In this document: positions 9,536 to 18,199 of the stretch, in pieces
How the letters are laid out: each line of letters opens with the position of its first letter
Numbering within the stretch: position 1 is the stretch's first letter
Source of the DNA: Chara braunii
Taxonomy: Eukaryota > Streptophyta > Charophyceae > Charales > Characeae
Assembly (NCBI GenBank): GCA_003427395.1
Contig: BFEA01000048.1
Span: 1,460,356 to 1,487,545 of the forward strand
Reading direction: 5' to 3'
DNA: 27,190 nucleotides
Notes under the pieces: model-generated
Seen by the model: the letters and a program-made list of their open reading frames with translations, nothing else
Databases searched by the model: none
What the model was told of the DNA's origin: nothing
Made by a program: the position numbers and the translations under genes

Positions 9536-9643
9536 CCGTGAGAGTACCAGAAAGAAAACGGAGTGGTATCCAGGCTCGACAAACTCGGAGCGCAGTGAAA
9601 TTCAGGGTCGGCAAAAACAGGCTCGGAGGTACTAGTGGTTTAA
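8929..9643. mobile_element. Candidate TTAA-flanked inverted-repeat element
   Basis: The 20 bases TTAAACCACTAGTACCTCCG at 8929-8948 recur as a perfect reverse complement at 9624-9643. Both ends carry TTAA, and the two internal sides diverge at once after the 20 bp. The segment is 715 bp, has no convincing protein, and holds internal T runs of 16 (9189-9204) and 33 (9503-9535). It lies between the LINE body and the LINE poly(A), where a natural TTAA (…TT plus tail) is expected. A non-autonomous DNA transposon using TTAA targets, as the piggyBac group does, fits. The internal T33 could also mark a retroposed sequence inside it. Confidence 0.55.
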
Positions 9644-10152
9644 CAACATCCCCTGCAGTGCTAGTGCTACTAGTAAGAGCAGGCAGCACTAGCATCCGGG
9701 GAGAGGCTGCATCTATTGGTGGGGGGTATCACCTGCTGGAAAACGGGTCCAACGTCCCTTAGACCCAAAACAAATCAGGAACATGACAGGGAAATAACTG
9801 AGAAAAACACCTACAAGCATTGATTACTCTGTCTTCTAGAGGATTGACAGTGCAGGTTGTTGGGAACAGGAAAAACCTCTTCACCTTGTACGAGGTGCCT
9901 AATACCTACTGTTTGAAAGGCTAGTTCTTTCGTTTCCAAAAGACTTTACCACCCCATCCCCAACTATCAATTGGGAAATCTGCCTCTTCAAACTCTGGGG
10001 CAGTGCCAGATACAACGTTCAGACCACTAGCAGCCCCCAGCATCACGTAACACCCTTCATGTTCTCTCAGTTCTCACCCCCTCTGTACCATGACGATCCT
10101 ACTATGGAAAGACCCGAGGGATGGAAGAGGTCTGGGAAATTTGAGAGGGGCC
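9644..10152 (-). other. LINE 3' untranslated region
   Basis: Non-coding 0.5 kb between the end of the ORF2-like reading and the inferred LINE 3' end. It contains the stem-loop at 9659-9694 and no other feature I can support. Confidence 0.6.
9659..9694 (-). promoter_or_regulatory. Stem-loop at LINE 3' end
   Basis: TGCTAGTGCT (9659-9668) and AGCACTAGCA (9685-9694) form a perfect 10-bp stem with a 16-nt loop, only about 16 nt before the poly(A) junction in LINE sense. Stringent-type LINEs carry a 3' stem-loop that their RT recognises; this has the right place for one. The role is inferred. Confidence 0.55.
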
Positions 10153-11870
10153 TCAGGGGGACAGATAGGTCTGAGCGAATCCAATCGTGAAAGGAGAGGG
10201 TATAATCTCTAACCAACATTCCTGCTCCTCCCCACACCCCAGTTCCTCCCCCTTCCCCCCATTCCAGACCACTGTCGCCATTCTGACCCCTTGTTCCCCC
10301 CCCAGCCAGGTTGTGCTGAAGTTACGGATAGATGTTTGGATCTTTTTTCTGAAGTTAAGGAATGTCAGCTTGTCTTTTATCAGATCCCATTGCATTGTCA
10401 TTTGTGTCTGAATGTGTTGCCTAATTGAATCAATAAACTCCGGACCATCCTGACGACTACCTTTCATTACATTGTGCAGTGACGTCACCATATGGCCCAC
10501 AACACTGCTCTTCTCCCCATTTTAAACATGTTGAGTTCGTAGTCGCTCGGCTGATCCGGACTCCAGGTTTCACAAGGCAATGCTTCCCAGTTCGAGGGCC
10601 ATTGTATGGAGGTGGCTAGCTGACGCCAAATCCTATCCCACCACCTCCAGAGCCGTACCGAGCCTGGGCATTGAAGAAAAATGTGTTCTATGGTCTCCGG
10701 GTGTTTCCTTGACTGGTAAGCAGTGCTGCAGATCTTGCACCACGGAAGAGCAAGCCCCTTCTGTTCTAAATAGGTGTGGTCTATCAGCCAATCGTTTGCT
10801 GTTAGGAATCTATGTTCAATCTGCCATTGCAATGACGGCAGCTTAGCAAGTTTGATTCTGTTGTGTTTGAACCAGCGTATTCCTTTTAGGGCCTCCTTTG
10901 CCACCTTCAGCTTTCTCATCCATCGAGACTCCACTTTGTCTCTTAGATTGAGTTTTGGCCTCAACAGCCGGTAGGTAGTTTTAACCGTCAGGGAGTGTAG
11001 GTGCTTTTGGTGGGCGGTTCTCCGTGGGTTGGGTATTGTCCAGACTAATGTCTCCGGATCGCAGGCCAGACGGGAAATGGGGATGTGCGGTTGGTAGGCT
11101 AATCGTCTTTCTCCTTCTTTCAGAACTATTATTCTGAACATGGCCGATGGCGGAAGCCATCGGTCCTCTGACGGGTGAATCCTGGACAAATAATGGTTAT
11201 TTTGCAGCATGCAACAATTTACCTGTACTTCTGCATCAAGGTTTATGTTTATTATGTTGCCCACCCTATCCCCGTGTTCCCCAAGAGTGACCCAGTCCCC
11301 CTCTATTAGCGGATGTCCCTTTCACAGTATACGGATCTAGTCCAAAGGGACTGCATCTGTGATTGCTTCAAGTGCATCCCCGGTGTTATGGCAATATTTC
11401 AATTTTGTTCTTATATGAGTTGTCGGGACCCAATCCTTCTGATCCTGATCCCAGATATCCCTGATTCTCAGCACCCTGTTTTTGGCCCACCCTTGCCACG
11501 GGTTCTGTGTGCAGAGGAAGACAATCCCATGAGGGTTGGTGAGCCATATCTTGCCAAACAGTGGCTGTCTGTACACCTTGTCTCGCCTTGGGGGGGGGGG
11601 GGGGTTGTCTGGGAGGGGGAGTTTGCGCCAGGTTCTCAGCAGGTTGGCCCAAAAGGGGTCATTACTCAAATCTCTTCTTGCCGCCTGTCAGTCTGTGCCT
11701 TGGGGCTGGGCGGAGTATCGTGGGATGGTCCAGTAACGGTCTTCAATCCACATTGTAGGATCTGTGGCGGCCGGGACAATAGGGGCCAGTTTTGCGAGTT
11801 GTTCCGGTGCCAATGCTCGCCATGGAGCTTGTGGGTTTAGGAGGAGGGTCTTGATCCATTGAATAGCCAA
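10153..11870 (-). pseudogene. LINE ORF2 C-terminal region with zinc knuckle
   Basis: The part of ORF2 after RT, spread over at least four frames (11870-11688, 11669-11337, 11264-10485, 10500-10153). The best-preserved piece, 11264-10485, ends in a zinc-binding motif of the plant LINE C terminus (zf-RVT type): CKICSTAYQSRKHPETIEHI then FLQCPG, a C-x2-C...H...C arrangement, followed by WDRIWRQLA. Reading slips one frame at about 10490 and goes on as MGHMVTSLHNVMKGSRQDG to a stop at 10153. A G15 run (11590-11604) sits at one of the frame breaks. In this family the region helps RNA binding. Non-functional here. Confidence 0.8.
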
Positions 11871-11940
11871 TTGCCATCACCTGGGTGCTCAGATCTAAGA
11901 TACCTAGGCCTCCTTTGGGTTTTGGCTGGATTACTGACCG

Positions 11941-12168
11941 CTAGGCCACCCGACTGATAACATTCTGGCACTCGTGGTTCCCCCTCCACAGATAGGCAGC
12001 CACCTGGCATCGTGGGGAGCGCACTCCTTCTTTACTGAGTGCCCATATGGCAGATCGATACCACAAGGCTGTTAAGATCACGTTATTGATGACCAGTGAA
12101 CGACCAAACAAGGAAGTGTGCCTGTCTTTCCGCTGGGACAACTTTCCGATCACTGGTTGGTGATCCAT
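11941..12168 (-). pseudogene. LINE ORF2 post-RT segment
   Basis: Frame fragment with GKLSQRKDRHTSLFGRSL and VINNVILTALWYRSAIWAL, then YLWRGN. It matches the conserved plant L1 pattern after RT (LSLAGRxxVINxVL ... WGG). It overlaps the RT frame by about 19 nt in another frame, so a frameshift separates them near 12160. Confidence 0.8.
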
Positions 12169-13139
12169 GCATCATTGGTTGAGGGTTTGCCCCCTGCTGA
12201 CATGGATATTCCCAGCACCATGATCGGGGTCTCCAGGGGTATCCATTTAATCTGTGGATCGTCTGGGGGTCTTCCTCCTTGGTAGTGGACCCACCAGCCT
12301 AATGTTTTGTTGCCCCAATTGACATTCATGTCCGAGAGGCCACATAATTTGCCCATTAATGCCTTTACTTCCATTAGATTTTTCGAAGAAGCGTCGATCA
12401 TTAGCGTTAGATCATCCGTAAACAGCGAACATATGGGAATGGCCTCCTTCGGGATTGAGGTGATCTTTATTTTTTGTATTTTTTTGTTAATTCTTAAATT
12501 TGCTGCCAGTGCCTCAACCACAATCACAAAGAGGAAAGGTGCAATCAGGTCACCTTGTCGCACCGATCTTTCGACGCGGATCTCAGGGGCTAGTATTCCA
12601 TTTATTTGAACCCGGGTGGTGGCTTTCTGGTGCAGAATTTCAACCCACCGTCGAAAACAGGGTCCAAAGCTTAGTTTTTCCAGACATTTGTCTAGGAATA
12701 ACCAATACACGTGATCGTATGCTTTCTCGAAGTCTATAAAGATAATGGCTAAATTATGTTTAGATTGTCGAGAAAGCTTGGTTACCTGATTCACCACAAG
12801 GATATTGTCCTGAATTTTCCTCCCCTTAATGAACCCTGTTTGAGAAGGATGGATGATATCCTCCATCACATTTATCATATGGTTAGCTAAGGCCTTTGCT
12901 AACAATTTATATACCGCCGTTAGCAGTGTTATAGGGTGATAGTTTCGTATGTTCATTTTGTTCCCTTTTTTGTATAATAGGATGAGTACTCCGTGTCCCA
13001 CGAATTCCCCCATGTGTCTCGTGGTCCAGACTGCTTGGTAATAATCCATTAGATCCTGGGAGAGGTGGCTCCACTGGGATTCCCAGAATTCCTTTGGGAG
13101 CCCGTCTATTCCTGGGGTCTTTTCCTCTTCCATTTGCAT
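12150..13139 (-). pseudogene. LINE ORF2 reverse transcriptase domain
   Basis: The longest intact piece of the LINE, 329 codons. L1-type RT blocks in order: KTPGIDGLPKEFW (about residues 7-19), NYHPITLLTAVYKLLAK (66-82), HPSQTGFIKGRKIQDNIL (97-114), IIFIDFEKAYDHV (motif A with the first catalytic Asp, about 130-142), SVRQGDLIAPFLF (motif B), and CSLFTDDLTLMID (motif C, FTDD in place of the usual FADD, both Asp kept). The enzyme makes LINE cDNA at the nicked target. Flanking parts of ORF2 are in other frames, so the full protein is not made from this copy, although this domain has no internal stop. Confidence 0.92.
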
Positions 13140-13743
13140 CAGTGCAGTCCAGATCCCCTCCCTTGTAAGGGGTGTTTCCGTAAGTTCTTGTTGCTTCTCG
13201 TGAGTTGTTGTTGGAGGGGTTGAAGGAACTCTTCTATCTCCTTATCCCTTTGTTCCCGTGGGTGGTGGGAACGGTGCGAGCTAAATAGATCTTGAAAAAA
13301 GGATCGGGCTATTTGCACACAGTGTGGTGTTGTGGTCACTATTGTCGTTTGGTCTCGAGTGAGTGCCTCGATCGTGGATCGACCCGCCCTCACTTTGGCC
13401 ATGGCGAAAAATTTTGTGTCCATGACACCTTCCACTCTATGACGGCGCAGTTTGCCTCGTATGCGTGCCCCCTGCCACCGTCTTTCGATATAACCTGTCA
13501 GTTGATCTTCCAAGTCTTGGATCTGTTCCAGGAGTTGTCCCCCAGATCTTCCGGATCCTGTTGTTCCTCCTGTGTACGCAGTTGTTCTAGTTGGTAGTGT
13601 AGCGCCATTTCCTGTTGATGACGCTGAGTTGCCTGTATTTTTGAAAATTCTTTACATTTTCTAGCCAAGAAGGCCAGTCCGTTACTAAACCATAGAATAT
13701 AATCTTGAAACGTGTCTCGGTAGGATCTCCAGTAATTCCACAC
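13139..13743 (-). pseudogene. LINE ORF2 linker between endonuclease and RT
   Basis: Two overlapping frames, 13743-13498 and 13513-13139. The first is Gln/Glu-rich (HYQLEQLRTQEEQQDPEDL). The second has FFAMAKVRAGRSTIEAL and RSFFQDLFSS, matching the typical linker just ahead of L1 RT (FF..VKAR....I..L...F...LF). A one-base frameshift lies near 13500, and another just past 13740 separates this from the endonuclease part. Confidence 0.8.
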
Positions 13744-13758
13744 GTCTTGAAGGTACTT

Positions 13759-14337
13759 TTAAAAGTTGTCTTGTATAAGCAGGGAGGAGTTCAATTTGTA
13801 AAATCCGGGCCCTTGATCCGGTTTCTTGAGGAAAGACATTATGACTACACACATGGAATGGTCCAGGCTTGGAAAAGGGCTTCGTGGGAAGATCTCAGCT
13901 ACTTGGAGAGCCCCTTCCAATTCTTCAGATAGTAAAATGAGGTCGATGCGTGCTTTCGTGGGTCTGTTTGTTGCATTCTTGCGGAAGCAAGAGTAGGTTT
14001 TGTGGGCCGCTAAGGTCCTTCGGAACGAGTCAAAAAGATTCAAAGAGGAGGATAAATCGCTGATTATTTGTTCATCCATTCTCAGATAGGGGGGAGGGGG
14101 TTCACAAACATTCCATCTGTCCATCCCTCTTTCCGGTGCTGCATTATAATCCCCAACAATAATGAGTGGGATACCTTTCGGAGTCTGGGCACGGATAGAT
14201 TCAAAGAAATTCCTCCTACGTATCATGTCATTTGGGCCATAGACGCATAGGATGGTGACCACCTCCAATTCTAGCATAGCCAGGATGGATACCCATCTAC
14301 CCTCTTCCAGATCTGCCACCCAGTTGATTGGTTCCAC
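13759..14337 (-). pseudogene. LINE ORF2 endonuclease, N-terminally incomplete
   Basis: AP-like endonuclease (EEP fold) that nicks target DNA to prime reverse transcription. Seen: RWVSILAMLELEVVTILCVY GPND (about residues 14-37), IIVGDYNAAP (GDxN motif), TKARIDLILLSEEL, and PSLDHSMCVV (the SDH-type motif with catalytic His, here LDH). The N-terminal block with the metal-binding Asn and Glu of this family is not found upstream: in this frame a stop lies about 15 codons before residue 1, and ORF1-like sequence follows soon after. An internal deletion probably joined ORF1 and ORF2 remains. Confidence 0.85.
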
Positions 14338-14714
14338 CCTTGAACCCGGTAGGAGCCAGATAGCTGTTGAATTTTAAGTGTCTTATCTTGCATCGAGTTC
14401 CGGACCCTACTAACCCAGGAGGGGTGTATGGGCCCATCTCTTGGAGATGCCGACAAGTCTGTTTTCTCAGTGGATAGCGAGTCATGACCAGTTGCGGCTA
14501 TCACCGTTCTTTCCTCCTTTGGCAGTACCCCCCCTTCTTCCACTTCTTGCATGGTGGTGTCCTTGGCCGAGGGGCGCAACAATTTGGTTTGTGGATGTTT
14601 TGGTCCTCCTGATTGTGCCTGTGATTGCTTTTGGGGGGGTTCTTGGCCGCCAGAGGGCTTGCCCCCTCTTTTATGGAGGGACCTCTCTAACTGACAATAC
14701 GTTATGTGTCGCAT
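14338..14714 (-). pseudogene. LINE ORF1-like tail, 5'-truncated
   Basis: The minus-strand frame 14714-14271 gives a Pro/Gln/Ser/Lys-rich protein (GGQEPPQKQSQAQSGGPKHP) preceded by CQLERSLHKRGG. The composition resembles the tail that follows the zinc knuckle of plant L1 ORF1 proteins. Only a tail is present, so the LINE is cut off at its 5' end near 14723. The assignment rests on position and composition, not on a motif. Confidence 0.4.
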
Positions 14715-14723
14715 TGCCCCCTA

Positions 14724-15489
14724 AAGGACTGCCTGCATTTACGTTTAGACATGACTTCTGGTCGTCGCCCTGAAGCTAATGGTCAGGCTGAATTGATGAA
14801 CCAAGTCTTGTTTCAGTTGCTGCGTCCTGTCATCTCTCCAGATCAACAGGATTGGGATCTCCATCTGGCTCGTGCACAGCTTGTGTACAACACCTCTGTT
14901 CATTCCTCGACAGCCTCTTGATGATATCATCAATCAGGCTCGATCTGATCTGATTCCTGGGACTGCTGAATTTGCCAGACGTTACAGGATTGATGTGGAA
15001 AGGGCCTGTGCAAACTTGTTCAAAGCCTAGAAGGCTATGATTGAACAAGTTAATCGACACAGGCGTCCTTCCCCCATTCGTACCGGCGACCATGTCTGGG
15101 TAGCCAGTTCAGAGTTGTCAAGGGAGGAGGATATCTCTCCCAAGCTGTTGCCACACTATCTGGGTCCATGGCAGGTGCTAGATACAGTGGGCTTCGATCC
15201 TTTTGGCCCGTCGTATGTAATTGACGTCCCGCTGCATCTGCAGACCTCTCCGGTCTTCCATGCATCTAAGCTGCTGCCTTTCTCATCAACTGATGCGTTC
15301 CCTGACCGGCCCCCTCAATTTGGACCACCTATACTTGGTTGTGGTAAAGTCAATTGAAGATGAGTGGGGCACTGGCCTCAATCGGCAGTATCTTGTGAAG
15401 TTTTCCTTTCAGCCTCATTCTGAGGACCGTTGGTTCATGCGGAAGCAACTTCTCAAGACAGCAAAGTCTGTGGTTCTACGGTACGAGGC
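14724..15489 (+). pseudogene. pol: Integrase C-terminal half and chromodomain
   Basis: Integrase reading resumes at KDCLHLRLDMTSGRRPE and ANGQAELMNQ, which holds the catalytic Glu (about 14784). Near 14912 codons are missing: HSSTA is followed by PLDDIINQARSDL in another frame. That frame runs to TAG 15028-15030 (usual Gln) and on through HRRPSPIRTGDHVWVAS and LPHYLGPWQVLDTVG (GPF/Y-like block), to PVFHASKLLPF (15250-15290). A further shift near 15320 leads to a chromodomain-like end: SIEDEW, NRQYLVKFSF, EDRWFMRKQLLKTA (15345-15470). Chromodomains steer chromovirus integration to marked chromatin. The reading stops at an adapter sequence (15490), so the true end is unknown. Confidence 0.88.
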
Positions 15490-15527
15490 CTGTCTCTTAT
15501 ACACATCTAGATGTGTATAAGAGACAG
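15490..15527. other. Nextera mate-pair junction adapter (assembly artefact)
   Basis: CTGTCTCTTATACACATCT (15490-15508), the Tn5 mosaic end used in Nextera kits, is followed directly by its exact reverse complement (15509-15527). This 38-bp palindrome is the mate-pair circularisation junction. It should never occur in a genome, so bases on the two sides need not be neighbours. Translations across it give the known artefact peptides ending LLYTSRCV or starting MCIRDR. Confidence 0.98.
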
Positions 15528-15609
15528 GTGTGTGAAGCACTTAAAATGCTTCAGTCCGGTCCCTTTTTTCCCCGGTTCTGGCTCCTGCCATTCTTACACT
15601 GACCTTGGT

Positions 15610-15627
15610 CCTAAAACCCTAAACCCT
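15610..15627. repeat. Short telomere-like repeat
   Basis: CCTAAAACCCTAAACCCT, about two and a half units of the plant-type CCCTAAA repeat, one with an extra A. Short interstitial runs like this are common. It lies between the adapter and the gap, so its genomic position is uncertain. Confidence 0.5.
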
Positions 15628-15658
15628 TTCAGATACCGTAAACCCTGTCTTACTATCC

Positions 15659-15978
15659 NNNNNNNNNNNNNNNNNNNNNNNNNNNNNNNNNNNNNNNNNN
15701 NNNNNNNNNNNNNNNNNNNNNNNNNNNNNNNNNNNNNNNNNNNNNNNNNNNNNNNNNNNNNNNNNNNNNNNNNNNNNNNNNNNNNNNNNNNNNNNNNNNN
15801 NNNNNNNNNNNNNNNNNNNNNNNNNNNNNNNNNNNNNNNNNNNNNNNNNNNNNNNNNNNNNNNNNNNNNNNNNNNNNNNNNNNNNNNNNNNNNNNNNNNN
15901 NNNNNNNNNNNNNNNNNNNNNNNNNNNNNNNNNNNNNNNNNNNNNNNNNNNNNNNNNNNNNNNNNNNNNNNNNNNNNN
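15659..15978. other. Assembly gap (320 N)
   Basis: Unresolved bases. The true length is unknown; the right flank is a minisatellite, which may have caused the gap. Confidence 1.
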
Positions 15979-16031
15979 AGTGGTGCAGGCAAGTGGTCAA
16001 GTGGTGCAGGCAAGTGGGCAAGTGGTGTGAC
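15979..16031. repeat. 21-bp minisatellite at gap edge
   Basis: AGTGGTGCAGGCAAGTGGTCA, then the same unit with GGGCA at its end, then a partial third (AGTGGTGTGAC). The array begins exactly where the N run stops, so more copies probably lie inside the gap. Confidence 0.85.
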
Positions 16032-17340
16032 TAAAGCAAGCCCATGTTGGAGAGAGTCTAGAAAGTACCAGTCCGGTCCAGCAAGTACCACGGGGGGGAA
16101 CTGTGTGCACCATGGGCCAGGGACACAAGGCAGACCAATGCAGCACAGAAGTATAAATCAAGAGGCTGCGTCCATTCATTGATTCCTGCGGATGCCATTC
16201 GGAAACGCTGGCTAGCAGCTCGTGCGAGGAGGTCTGCAGAGTGCCCGAAGACGTAGAGTGCAGCGATAGGTAGTGGCAGCTATCGCTGCCATAGCTGTAG
16301 CCTAGCATGTGTGTGTGTGAAGTGTGATACTGAGTGTTGCGTGTGGGACATCCAGGGTGATCCAGAGTGCGAACAGTGAGTTGTGTGGGCGCTCAGTCGC
16401 CATAGCCAGTTTGAAGAGAACTCTTATGTGGATACGATATCTTGAGTACTGAGTGGGCGCCTGTCGCCAATTTGCTGTTTCGCTGTTTGCATACATGACA
16501 AGTTGAATAATCGTAGTGTGATTTCAAACATTACTGACTCTAGTATTTGGGGGGGCAGGTCGTTATTAGGCGACTACACCTTCTTGCGAACTTACCCCAC
16601 CACTGTGTGGGATTTGCAAAAGGGAGCGTGAAGAACATCTTTCATACCCCGCCTAAGAAAAAAGATGGAATGAGCCCTCTTTTTCAAGTATTTTATGCTT
16701 GGCCATTCTGAAACTTTTGGGGGAAAGCAGCCCTTACCCAAAAGAAAATTTCGAGCTGGGGGCGCGGCCGGTTTCGGAGCTCGCGCGGTGAGTTTAACAT
16801 TTTTGCCGAGTTGGGGGCCCTAGGAAATTACGAAACCCCTACTCTCTTTTTTTTTTGTGGACCTAATTCTTCCAGTGCGCTGCGCTTCGGTGTGCTGTGC
16901 AGTGCGCAATTCGTGCGCAAATCCGCGCACCGAGGTGCGCCGCAACTATGGTCTAGATACAATGATAATGACTGTACGTTTTACTTGGGGTGACCCAATT
17001 GGATAAATGGCTGCAGCCCCAAGGTATCCCCTTTTACTCAGCTCATCGGTTGAGCAACCAGGGAGACGCAGTGGCATGATCGCATCGCTCCAAACTTTGT
17101 GTGTGGGCTCTGTGTGGCATGGTCAGATCACGAAAGACAAAATTGCACCTATTTCTAAATGGCAGAAGACAACGAAGAATCTACAAGGGTTGAGGCTTTG
17201 GTTTCGTATGTAGGACGTCTGGGATAGGCAGACCTGTCCAAGATCCATATGTGGAATCTTTACATGACCATCAGTTCAAGAAGATACATGGCAAAAAACT
17301 GGGTGGGTGAGTGTGTGCATCAACAGAATGGATGGGATGA
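16032..17340. other. No gene seen; GTGCGC-rich patch and small hairpins
   Basis: No frame here resembles a protein. Near 16261-16288 CAGCGATA pairs with TATCGCTG. The motif GCCATAG recurs (about 16289 and 16399) as it does in the LTR-like repeats, so 16.2-16.5 kb may be a worn piece of a related element. Between 16874 and 16945 the pentamers TGCGC and GCGCA recur at least six times. Confidence 0.4.
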
Positions 17341-17347
17341 ATGAGAT

Positions 17348-17870
17348 GGACACCCCCCCCCTCCTCCTCTTCATTGTCGTCATCGTCGTCATCCTCCTCC
17401 TCCTCGTCATTGCCATCCTCCTCCTCGTCGTTGTCATCCTCGTCGTCGTCGTCCTCTTCCGCCTCCTCGTCATTGCCATCCTCCTCCTCCTCATTGCCGC
17501 CCTCCTCCTCCTCCTCCTCCTCCTCCTTCTTCTTCTCCTCCTCCTCTTCCCCCCCCTTCCCCCCCCTTCCTCCTCCTCCTCCTCCTACTTCTTCTTCTTC
17601 TTTTTCTTTTTCAACTTTTTTGTCTTCATCTACTTCGTCTTCTTCTTCATCATTTTCCTGGCTTCTCCCTTTTCGTTTTCTTCCTCTGCCTCCTCCTTCT
17701 CCATTTCCTCTTCTTCCTGTTGCTCTTCTTTCTCCCTTTTCTTCCTCTTCTTCTCCTCGTTCCTCTTTGTCCTCTTCTTTTCTTCCTGTGCTTCCTCCTC
17801 TCATCGTTGTCCTCATCCATCTCCTTTTCCTCTGCTTTCTCTGTCTCCTCCCCTGCTCCTCTTGCTCCAC
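17348..17870. repeat. Degenerate trinucleotide CT-rich tract
   Basis: About 520 bp of TCC, TCG, TCA and TCT triplets, more TCG/TCA at the left and TTC/TCC at the right. All plus frames read poly-Ser/Leu/Phe, and the minus strand reads a Glu/Asp run with Arg/Lys. These long open frames follow from the repeat and are not taken as genes. Confidence 0.9.
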
Positions 17871-18003
17871 ATGTCACACCCCCCCTCACTTTTCCACGGC
17901 GACTTTGGATGTTTCCAGCTCTTGCTCCGATACACGTCACACTCCTTTGTTCTTTCCCAGGCTACTACATCGTGTTCACGTAATCAATTGCCCAATCAAC
18001 TGC

Positions 18004-18040
<37 letters not shown>

Positions 18041-18043
18041 TGC

Positions 18044-18072
<29 letters not shown>
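18004..18072. repeat. (TCAA)n tract in two blocks
   Basis: TGCTCAATCAATCA-type blocks at 18001-18036 and 18041-18072, each ending in AATAAA. About 100 bp on, 18163-18192 carries the reverse-complement register (GAATGAATGATTGATTGATT), so the two could pair as an imperfect foldback. Confidence 0.85.
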
Positions 18073-18075
<3 letters not shown>

Positions 18076-18199
18076 AAAGTGAATGATTCATGGAAGTTAT
18101 TGAAGAGAAGGTTGTCCACTTGATCCACTGATTGATTGCTTAATTAAAGTTAATTTATTGATTCGTAGATGAATGAATGATTGATTGATTGACTTGGTG

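Larger units (their letters stand above)
8909..14723 (-). mobile_element. L1-type LINE inserted antisense in integrase
   Basis: A non-LTR retrotransposon on the minus strand, from poly(A) (seen as T22 at 8909-8930) to a 5' truncation near 14723. It carries an ORF1-like tail, a partial endonuclease, RT with its motifs, and a C-terminal zinc knuckle, in that order on the minus strand. The integrase protein reads up to QSFF on the left and resumes with KDCLHLRLD on the right, with the spacing the integrase family expects, so hardly any target sequence was lost. The target would read TTTT next to AA, the L1 endonuclease preference. No target-site duplication is seen. A second element (8929-9643) separates the LINE body from its tail. 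Confidence 0.9.
3048..15489 (+). mobile_element. Ty3/gypsy chromovirus internal region, nested-disrupted
   Basis: Domain order gag, protease, RT, RNase H, integrase, chromodomain defines a Ty3/gypsy chromovirus. Without the LINE (about 5.8 kb) the internal part is about 6.6 kb. It carries at least five in-frame TAG/TGA stops in pol, several single-base shifts, one tandem duplication and at least two small deletions, so it is not autonomous. The 5' LTR is taken to end at 3047; the 3' LTR is not found before the adapter and gap. Confidence 0.9.

Noticed and set aside
8900-14732. CAGTCCTTT and AAAGGACTG flanking the LINE, looking like terminal inverted repeats
   Set aside because: Integrase reading frame continuity explains them as a palindrome split by the insertion; poly(A) and RT motifs show a LINE, not a DNA transposon.
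15610-15627. Chromosome end or true telomere
   Set aside because: Only about two and a half imperfect units, next to an adapter and a gap.
15511-16182. Open frame starting MCIRDR and crossing the N run
   Set aside because: Its start is the Nextera adapter and most of it is unknown bases.
17271-18123. Long open frames on both strands (poly-Ser, poly-Leu, Glu/Asp-rich)
   Set aside because: All frames are open because the DNA is a degenerate TCC/TCG/TCA/TCT repeat; no domain or conserved start is seen.
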